From assembly GCF_008124525.1 (NCBI RefSeq), contig NZ_VNHJ01000008.1, positions 124,001 through 188,000 of the forward strand: 64,000 nt of DNA, written 5' to 3'. The stretch is from Oceanicella actignis. Lineage in GTDB: Bacteria > Pseudomonadota > Alphaproteobacteria > Rhodobacterales > Rhodobacteraceae. The notes under the pieces are model-generated. The model was not told where the DNA came from. It saw only the letters and a program-made list of their open reading frames with translations, and ran no database searches. Made by a program: the position numbers and the translations under genes. The number at the start of each line of letters is the position of its first letter. Position 1 is the stretch's first letter. This document shows, one piece after another, positions 58,524-64,000 of the stretch.

Positions 58524-58922
58524 TCAGAACACGGTGCACAGAACCTCGCCGCCGACATTGTCGGTGCGGGCCTGCGCGTCGGACATGATGCCCTTCGGCG
58601 TGGAGACGATGGCGACGCCCAGGCCCTGGCGGACCTGCGGGATCTCCTTCACGCCCATGTAGACCCGGCGGCCGGGCTTGGACACGCGCTTGATCTCGCG
58701 GATCACGGGCGCGCCGTCATGGTACTTGAGCGAGATCTCGAACTCGGGCAGGCCGCGCTCGTTCTGCACCTTCTCGTAGCCGCGGATGTAGCCCTCGGCC
58801 TTGAGAACGTCCAGAACCCAGCCGCGGACCTTCGAGGCCGGCGTGCGGACGGTGGACTTGCCGCGCATCTGCGCGTTGCGGATGCGGGTCAGCATATCGC
58901 CGAGAGGATCGTTCACAGACAT
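58524..58922 (-). CDS. rpsH: 30S ribosomal protein S8
   Basis: 132 residues. [19 protein letters not shown] and the C-terminal [18 protein letters not shown][12 protein letters not shown] are diagnostic. S8 binds 16S rRNA and in other bacteria represses the spc operon translationally; no such site was sought here. Confidence 0.97.
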   Translation of the reverse strand: MSVNDPLGDMLTRIRNAQMRGKSTVRTPASKVRGWVLDVLKAEGYIRGYEKVQNERGLPEFEISLKYHDGAPVIREIKRVSKPGRRVYMGVKEIPQVRQGLGVAIVSTPKGIMSDAQARTDNVGGEVLCTVF

Positions 58923-58933
58923 CTGCTATCTCC

Positions 58934-59239
58934 TCACCAGCTCGACTTCACCATGCCGGGGATCTCGCCCTTCGAGGCGAAATCGCGCAGCGCGATGCGG
59001 GACATCTTCAGCTTGCGATAGTAGGCGCGCGGACGGCCCGTGACCTCGCAGCGGTTGCGCAGGCGCGTCGGCGACGAGTTGCGCGGCAGCTTGGCCAGCT
59101 TCAGGCGCGCCTTGAAGCGCTCTTCCATCGGAAGCGACTGGTCGTTGGCGATCGCCTTCAGCGCCTCGCGCTTCGCGGCGAACTTCGCGACCAGACGCTG
59201 GCGCTTCTTCTCGCGCTCGATCATGCTCACTTTAGCCAT
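58934..59239 (-). CDS. rpsN: 30S ribosomal protein S14
   Basis: 101 residues, the long zinc-free form. It ends with [27 protein letters not shown] and GMVKSSW (markers [13 protein letters not shown] and PGMVKSSW). Only the first Cys of a zinc site is kept, as expected for this form. Confidence 0.97.
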   Translation of the reverse strand: MAKVSMIEREKKRQRLVAKFAAKREALKAIANDQSLPMEERFKARLKLAKLPRNSSPTRLRNRCEVTGRPRAYYRKLKMSRIALRDFASKGEIPGMVKSSW

Positions 59240-59257
59240 GGTCTATCTCCTGCGCGA

Positions 59258-59818
59258 TCACTTCGAGAAGGGCATGTTGAAATGCTTCAACAGCGCCTTG
59301 GCTTCCGCGTCGGTGCGCGCGGTGGTGCACATCACGATGTCCATGCCCCAGGTCTGATCGATCTTGTCGTAGTCGATCTCGGGGAAGACGATGTGCTCCT
59401 TCAGGCCCATGGCGTAGTTGCCGCGCCCGTCGAACGCATCGCCCTTCACGCCGCGGAAGTCGCGGACGCGGGGCAGCGCGATGGTGATCAGCCGATCAAG
59501 GAACTCGTACATGCGGTCGCCGCGAAGGGTGACCTTGACGCCCAGCGGCATGCCCTCGCGGACCTTGAAGCCGGCGATCGACTTCTTGGCCTTGGTGATC
59601 ACGGGCTTCTGGCCGGCGATCGCCATGAGGTCGTCATGGGCGGCCTTGATCTTCTTCGAATCCGACACCGCCTCGCCGACGCCCATGTTCAGGACGATCT
59701 TCTCGAGGCGCGGGATCATCATGTCGTTCTTGTAGCCGAACTCTTCCTTCAGCGCCGCACGGATCTTCTCCTTGTACAGCGTCTTCAGGCGCGGCTCGTA
59801 GCCAGCAGCGTCAAGCAT
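59258..59818 (-). CDS. rplE: 50S ribosomal protein L5
   Basis: 186 residues: [41 protein letters not shown] and [18 protein letters not shown]5 binds 5S rRNA and the P-site tRNA. It overlaps the end of rplX by 8 bp. Confidence 0.97.
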   Translation of the reverse strand: MLDAAGYEPRLKTLYKEKIRAALKEEFGYKNDMMIPRLEKIVLNMGVGEAVSDSKKIKAAHDDLMAIAGQKPVITKAKKSIAGFKVREGMPLGVKVTLRGDRMYEFLDRLITIALPRVRDFRGVKGDAFDGRGNYAMGLKEHIVFPEIDYDKIDQTWGMDIVMCTTARTDAEAKALLKHFNMPFSK

Positions 59819-60125
59819 CGATGACCTCCCCCGACTTCTTGGCGAAACGGACCTTCTTGCCGTCCACCATCTTGAAGCCGACCCGGGTCGGGACGCCTTC
59901 CTTCGGATCGACGAGCGCGAGGTTCGACAGGTGAATGGGCGCCGGCTGCGGAATGCGGCCGCCCTGGCTGGCCTGGCTCGGACGGGTGTGGCGGATGACG
60001 ACGTTCACGCCGTCGACGATGGCGCGGCCCTCCTTGGGCATGACCTTCAGGATCTCGCCCTGCTTGCCCTTGTCGCGGCCGGCCAGCACGACGACCTTGT
60101 CGCCCTTCTTCAGCTTCGCGGCCAT
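59811..60125 (-). CDS. rplX: 50S ribosomal protein L24
   Basis: 104 residues with the KOW motif ([25 protein letters not shown]). The conserved [19 protein letters not shown] and the [12 protein letters not shown] segment follow. L24 starts assembly of the large subunit. Its ATG shares one base with the rplN stop. Confidence 0.97.
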   Translation of the reverse strand: MAAKLKKGDKVVVLAGRDKGKQGEILKVMPKEGRAIVDGVNVVIRHTRPSQASQGGRIPQPAPIHLSNLALVDPKEGVPTRVGFKMVDGKKVRFAKKSGEVIDA

Positions 60126-60493
60126 CACAGCACCTCCGGCGCGAGCGAGATGATCTTCATGAAGTTCTTCGCGCGCAGCTCGCGCACGACCGGGCCGAAG
60201 ATGCGGGTGCCGATCGGCTCGAGGTTGTTGTTGAGGATCACCGCCGCGTTGCCGTCGAAACGGATCGCGGTGCCGTCGGGACGACGGACCTCTTTCGCGG
60301 TGCGCACGACGACGGCCTTGCGCACGTCGCCCTTCTTCACGCGGCCGCGGGGGATGGCCTCCTTGACGGAGACCACGATGACGTCCCCGACCGACGCGTA
60401 TTTGCGCTTCGCGCCGCCGAGGACCTTGATGCACTGCACCCGACGCGCGCCGGAGTTGTCGGCGACGTCCAGATTGGTCTGCATCTGGATCAT
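60125..60493 (-). CDS. rplN: 50S ribosomal protein L14
   Basis: 122 residues, exact family length: [20 protein letters not shown]-type start (ADNSGAR), [15 protein letters not shown] and [24 protein letters not shown] end. L14 lies at the subunit interface. The 61-bp gap to rpsQ contains a small GC hairpin. Confidence 0.97.
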   Translation of the reverse strand: MIQMQTNLDVADNSGARRVQCIKVLGGAKRKYASVGDVIVVSVKEAIPRGRVKKGDVRKAVVVRTAKEVRRPDGTAIRFDGNAAVILNNNLEPIGTRIFGPVVRELRAKNFMKIISLAPEVL

Positions 60494-60554
60494 GGTGTTG
60501 CTCCCGACCTGCGGGGACGCGCCCCGCGGTTTCGACTGTGCCGGTCAGACGGCG

Positions 60555-60791
60555 TCAGGCTTCGCTGACGACGACTTCCCAGCGCTTGGTTTTCGAGATG
60601 GGCGCGCATTCGCGGATGCGGACGACGTCCCCCACCTTGAAGCGGTTCTCCGGGTCGTGGGCCCGGTATTTCTTCGACTTGCGCACGGTCTTCTGCATCA
60701 GCGGATGCTTGAAGCGGCGCTCGACCAGGACCGTGACGGTCTGCTCGTTCTTGTCGCTCACCACGGTGCCCTGAAGGATGCGTTTGGGCAT
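60555..60791 (-). CDS. rpsQ: 30S ribosomal protein S17
   Basis: 78 residues: [44 protein letters not shown] (marker stretches), and [17 protein letters not shown]17 binds 16S rRNA early in assembly. It begins 1 bp after the rpmC stop. Confidence 0.97.
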   Translation of the reverse strand: MPKRILQGTVVSDKNEQTVTVLVERRFKHPLMQKTVRKSKKYRAHDPENRFKVGDVVRIRECAPISKTKRWEVVVSEA

Positions 60792-60792
60792 C

Positions 60793-60999
60793 TTACGCCT
60801 CCTGAGCCGCGGCGGCGGCCTTCTCGTTCAGAATGGTCTTCACACGGGCGATGTCCTTGCGGACCTGCCCCACGCGCGCGGTGCTTTCCAGCTGGCCGGT
60901 GGCGGCCTGGAAGCGGAGGTTGAAGGCCTCCTTCTTCAGGGCCTCGAGCTGCGCGCGCAGCTCGTCGGGAGTCTTGTCCCGCAGTTCCTGGGCTTTCAT
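60793..60999 (-). CDS. rpmC: 50S ribosomal protein L29
   Basis: 68 residues. [21 protein letters not shown] and [15 protein letters not shown], followed by [15 protein letters not shown] 60999 with AAGGAAG upstream gives the normal length; the frame to 61026 is rejected. First gene after an internal terminator and promoter, so it probably heads a separate transcript. Confidence 0.96.
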   Translation of the reverse strand: MKAQELRDKTPDELRAQLEALKKEAFNLRFQAATGQLESTARVGQVRKDIARVKTILNEKAAAAAQEA

Positions 61000-61090
61000 G
61001 CCGGTCTTCCTTCTCACAACACTCACCGGAGAGCCTGCGCGCGGCCGCGACAGTCACCCTGATTCCGGTGGAGGACATGGATGAGGGGGC

Positions 61091-61119
61091 CGTATACCCC
61101 CCGGCGGCCCGCTTGGCAA
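61091..61119 (-). promoter_or_regulatory. Internal promoter upstream of rpmC
   Basis: TTGCCA (61114-61119), 17 nt, TATACG (61091-61096) on the minus strand: 5/6 and 4/6 matches with ideal spacing. Expected start near 61084, 85 nt before rpmC. It lies just downstream of the terminator at 61165-61197. Confidence 0.65.
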
Positions 61120-61164
61120 CCCCCAGCCCGCCCGGCGCGGTCCGAACGCCGCCGCGACCGGCCG

Positions 61165-61197
61165 AAAAGGCAAGGGCCCCGCCGAAGCGGGGCCCTT
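61165..61197 (-). terminator. Internal terminator between rplP and rpmC
   Basis: An 11-bp stem AAGGGCCCCGC/GCGGGGCCCTT (61172-61182 with 61187-61197), a stable 4-nt loop, then GCCTTTTCGG on the minus strand. It lies 23 nt past the rplP stop within a 220-bp gap that interrupts the usual tight rplP-rpmC order. Confidence 0.75.
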
Positions 61198-61219
61198 TCG
61201 CGGATCGCGCGGGGCGATC

Positions 61220-61633
61220 TCACCAGTCTTCGCGCTGGACGAAGCGGCACTTGATGGGCAGCTTCATCGCCGCCAGGCGCAGCGCCTCGCGGGCGACGGG
61301 CTCGGACACGCCGTCGATCTCGAACATGATGCGGCCGGGCTTGACCTTGGCCGCCCAGTATTCGACCGAACCCTTGCCCTTGCCCATGCGGACCTCGGTC
61401 GGCTTCTGCGTCACCGGCACGTCCGGGAAGATGCGGATCCACACGCGGCCCTGACGCTTCATGTGACGCGTCATGGCGCGGCGGGCCGCCTCGATCTGCC
61501 GGGCGGTGATGCGCTCGGGCTCGACCGCCTTCAGCCCATAGTGACCGAAGTTCAGCTCGAAGCCGCCCTTGGCCTCGCCGTGAATCCGGCCCTTGTGCTG
61601 CTTGCGGAATTTGGTGCGCTTCGGGGAAAGCAT
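61220..61633 (-). CDS. rplP: 50S ribosomal protein L16
   Basis: 137 residues: [44 protein letters not shown] and [24 protein letters not shown]16 organises the A-site region. Last gene before the internal terminator, so it likely ends the S10-type transcript. Confidence 0.97.
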   Translation of the reverse strand: MLSPKRTKFRKQHKGRIHGEAKGGFELNFGHYGLKAVEPERITARQIEAARRAMTRHMKRQGRVWIRIFPDVPVTQKPTEVRMGKGKGSVEYWAAKVKPGRIMFEIDGVSEPVAREALRLAAMKLPIKCRFVQREDW

Positions 61634-61655
61634 CTGATCACTCCTTCAAGCGGGC

Positions 61656-62369
61656 TCAGCGGCGCGGGCCGCCGGGACGACCGCCGGGACGGCCGCCCTC
61701 CTGCAGCTCGGCCTGACGGCGGTCGCGGGCGGACGGGTCGTGCTCGAGGATCTCGCCCTTGAAGATCCAGACCTTGATGCCGATCACGCCATAGGCGGTC
61801 TTGGCCTCGACATGCGCGTAGTCGATGTCCGCGCGCAGGGTGTGCAGGGGCACGCGGCCCTCGCGATACCACTCGGTGCGCGCGATCTCGGCGCCGCCCA
61901 GACGCCCCGAGGCGTTGATGCGGATGCCGAGCGCGCCCATGCGCATGGCGTTCTGCACCGCGCGCTTGATGGCGCGGCGGAAGGCGACGCGGCGCTCGAG
62001 CTGCTGGGCGATGTTCTCGCCCACCAGCTGGGCGTCGATCTCGGGCTTGCGCACCTCGACGATGTTCAGGTGCAGCTCCGAGTTGGTCAGCTTGGCCACT
62101 TCCTGGCGAAGCTTCTCGATGTCGGCGCCCTTCTTGCCGATGATCACGCCGGGGCGGGCGCTGTGGATCGTCACGCGGCACTTGCGGTGCGGACGCTCGA
62201 TCACGACGCGGCTGATGCCCGCATTCGCGCACTTCTTGCGGATGAAGTTGCGGATGCGGATGTCCTCATGGAGCAGCGCGCCGTAGTCCTTGGTGTTCGC
62301 GAACCACCGGCTGTCCCAGGTGCGGTTGATCTGCAGGCGCAGACCGATCGGATTGACCTTGTTGCCCAT
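61656..62369 (-). CDS. rpsC: 30S ribosomal protein S3
   Basis: 237 residues. [22 protein letters not shown] start, KH domain with [43 protein letters not shown] and a Gly/Arg-rich tail ([13 protein letters not shown]) of about 15 residues that is longer than in E. coli. Its ATG shares one base with the rplV stop (TAATG). Confidence 0.97.
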   Translation of the reverse strand: MGNKVNPIGLRLQINRTWDSRWFANTKDYGALLHEDIRIRNFIRKKCANAGISRVVIERPHRKCRVTIHSARPGVIIGKKGADIEKLRQEVAKLTNSELHLNIVEVRKPEIDAQLVGENIAQQLERRVAFRRAIKRAVQNAMRMGALGIRINASGRLGGAEIARTEWYREGRVPLHTLRADIDYAHVEAKTAYGVIGIKVWIFKGEILEHDPSARDRRQAELQEGGRPGGRPGGPRR

Positions 62370-62749
62370 TACGAGTCTTCCTCGACCTGACGGACCTTGA
62401 CGGTGATCTGGCTGAACGGCTTGAAGATCCGGCCGAAACGGCCGCGCGCGCGCGGACGCCCGCGCTTCATCACCAGGTTCTTGCCCACCCAGGCCTCGGC
62501 GACGATCAGGGAATCGACGTCAAGCCCATGGTTGTTCTCGGCGTTCGCGATCGCGGACTTGAGCGCCTTCTGCACGTCCTTGGCGATGCGCTTCTTCGAG
62601 AACTGCAGCTCGGCAAGCGCCTTGCCGACCGGCTTGCGCCGGATCTGCTGCGCCAGCAGGTTGAGCTTCTGGGGCGACACGCGCAGCATGCGGCTGACGG
62701 CGATCGCCTCGTTTTCCGCGCAGCGGCGGGGATTGGCGGACTGGCCCAT
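62369..62749 (-). CDS. rplV: 50S ribosomal protein L22
   Basis: 126 residues: [55 protein letters not shown] and [16 protein letters not shown] loop that reaches into the exit tunnel. It begins 3 bp after rpsS. Confidence 0.97.
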   Translation of the reverse strand: MGQSANPRRCAENEAIAVSRMLRVSPQKLNLLAQQIRRKPVGKALAELQFSKKRIAKDVQKALKSAIANAENNHGLDVDSLIVAEAWVGKNLVMKRGRPRARGRFGRIFKPFSQITVKVRQVEEDS

Positions 62750-62752
62750 CGA

Positions 62753-63031
62753 TTACCTCCGCTTCGCTTTCTTGTCGGCCGCATGGCCGTAATAGGTGCG
62801 GGTCGGCGAGAATTCGCCGAACTTCATGCCGATCATGTCTTCGGTCACCGACACGGGGATGTGCTTGTGACCGTTGTAGACGCCGAAGGTCAGCCCGACG
62901 AACTGGGGCAGGATGGTCGAACGGCGCGACCAGATCTTGATGACTTCGTTGCGACCCGACTCGCGCGCCTTCTCCGCCTTCTTCAGGACGTAGGAGTCGA
63001 CGAACGGGCCCTTCCAAACTGAACGAGGCAT
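62753..63031 (-). CDS. rpsS: 30S ribosomal protein S19
   Basis: 92 residues, exact family length: [36 protein letters not shown] and [20 protein letters not shown]19 is in the small-subunit head beside S13. Confidence 0.98.
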   Translation of the reverse strand: MPRSVWKGPFVDSYVLKKAEKARESGRNEVIKIWSRRSTILPQFVGLTFGVYNGHKHIPVSVTEDMIGMKFGEFSPTRTYYGHAADKKAKRR

Positions 63032-63042
63032 TCAGTGGCTCC

Positions 63043-63882
63043 TTACTTCCGGCCCTTGCGCTGGTGGCGCGAGCGGATGATGAACTTGTCGGTGGCCTTG
63101 TTGGAGCGGGTGCGCCGCCCCTTGGTGTCCTTGCCCCACGGGGTGACCGGGGTGCGGCCGCCCGAGGTGCGGCCCTCGCCGCCGCCATGGGGGTGATCGA
63201 TCGGGTTCATGGCCACGCCGCGCACCGAGGGGCGCTTGCCCAGATGGCGCGTGCGGCCGGCCTTGCCCAGGTTCTGGTTCGAGTGGTCGGGGTTCGAGAC
63301 CGCGCCCACCGTGGCCATGCACTCCTGCCGGACCATGCGCAGCTCGCCCGAGCTCAGGCGGATCTGGGCGTAGCCGCCGTCGCGGCCCACGAACTGGGCG
63401 TAGGCGCCCGCGGCGCGCGCGATCTGGCCGCCCTTGCCGGGCTTGAGCTCGATGTTGTGAACGATGGTGCCGATCGGCATGCCGGTGAAGGGCATGGCGT
63501 TGCCCGGCTTCACGTCGACCTTCTTGCCCGCGATCACCTTGTCGCCCACCGCCAGGCGCTGCGGCGCCAGGATGTAGGCCAGCTCGCCGTCCTCATAGCG
63601 GATCAGGGCGATGAAGGCGGTGCGGTTGGGGTCGTATTCGATGCGCTCGACCGTGGCGGGCACGTCGAACTTGCGCCGCTTGAAATCGACGATTCGATAG
63701 AGCCGCTTGGCGCCGCCGCCGATGCGGCGCGCCGTGATGCGTCCGGTGTTGTTGCGGCCGCCCTTCTTCGTCAAGCCCTGGGTGAGCTTCTTGACGGGGC
63801 GGCCCTTGAACAGCTCCGAACGGTCGATCAGAACCAGCCCGCGCTGGCCCGGCGTCGTGGGGTTGTATGACTTCAACGCCAT
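63043..63882 (-). CDS. rplB: 50S ribosomal protein L2
   Basis: 279 residues: [44 protein letters not shown] and the C-terminal [23 protein letters not shown] with the conserved His of the peptidyl-transferase region. It follows rplW in S10-type operons; only a 102-bp gap remains before the probable rplW end. Confidence 0.98.
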   Translation of the reverse strand: MALKSYNPTTPGQRGLVLIDRSELFKGRPVKKLTQGLTKKGGRNNTGRITARRIGGGAKRLYRIVDFKRRKFDVPATVERIEYDPNRTAFIALIRYEDGELAYILAPQRLAVGDKVIAGKKVDVKPGNAMPFTGMPIGTIVHNIELKPGKGGQIARAAGAYAQFVGRDGGYAQIRLSSGELRMVRQECMATVGAVSNPDHSNQNLGKAGRTRHLGKRPSVRGVAMNPIDHPHGGGEGRTSGGRTPVTPWGKDTKGRRTRSNKATDKFIIRSRHQRKGRK

Positions 63883-63984
63883 CTTGCTGTCTTCCGTTGC
63901 TGTGGGGGCTCTCTCGAACCCTCGGTTAAGCGGCCCCGGAGGTCCGCGAAATGACGATGCGAGGCCCGAAGGCCCCGCACCGGA

Positions 63985-64000
63985 TCATGTGAGCGCGTCT
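63985..64000 (-). CDS. rplW: Possible last codons of rplW (L23)
   Basis: Upstream of rplB on the minus strand, the frame ...D-A-L-T-stop closes at 63985. Position in an S10-type operon predicts rplW here. Four codons cannot prove identity, and another frame could carry the true end. Confidence 0.3.

Overview
The window is chromosomal DNA of a very GC-rich alphaproteobacterium. Gene content and order fit the Rhodobacterales (Rhodobacter/Paracoccus relatives): secA diverging from a parvulin-argJ-mutT block, a rarA-crcB-rluC-HAD-ATP12 block, a GAF-type PtsP beside lysC, and an aapJQMP amino-acid transporter. GC content and relationship are judged by eye; no composition or phylogeny was computed. 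I see no transposase, integrase, phage gene, CRISPR array, tRNA or rRNA. It reads as core chromosome carrying several metabolic modules.

Layout. 1-5153: secA (cut by the window edge) diverges from a parvulin isomerase, argJ and mutT; a degenerate 150-bp tandem repeat follows mutT. 5585-9719: purine (urate) breakdown, with puuE-uraD fusion/allE/allA on the minus strand and membrane urate oxidase puuD divergent. 9726-11984: a BisC-type molybdoenzyme. 12060-21998: a minus-strand operon with a CoA ligase at each end and a Liv-type ABC importer with two paralogous binding proteins between them. It is divergent from a hybrid histidine kinase and an OmpR-type regulator (22263-25135) that may control it. 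25604-26267: an hsp20 gene with a probable ROSE-type RNA thermometer and a heat-shock promoter. 26622-28270: two coupled trypsin-like proteases. 28455-32696: glcDEF with a promoter-operator. 32775-37458: a DUF3047 protein, ptsP, lysC and a 31-residue membrane peptide. 37605-42661: the aap importer. 43269-51191: a housekeeping run on the minus strand (acylphosphatase, FAH hydrolase, thioesterase, ATP12, HAD, rluC, crcB, a BLUF-like protein, rarA, a Do protease).

51313-64000: ribosomal protein genes from rplQ up to rplB, read right to left, with rpoA, secY and adk. The block is not one uniform operon. Terminator-like hairpins lie between rplP and rpmC and between rplO and secY. Strong sigma-70-like promoters precede rpmC and rpsM, an attenuator-like hairpin sits in the rpsM leader, and a clear terminator follows rplQ.

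How it fits together. Urate is oxidised by puuD into the respiratory chain, and its products pass through the uraD, puuE, allE and allA steps to glyoxylate; glycolate oxidase feeds the same glyoxylate pool. The Liv and aap importers bring in carboxylates or amino acids, the first coupled to CoA activation. The strongest non-coding signals are the ROSE-like leader of hsp20, the glc operator overlapping a -10 box, and the punctuation inside the ribosomal cluster.
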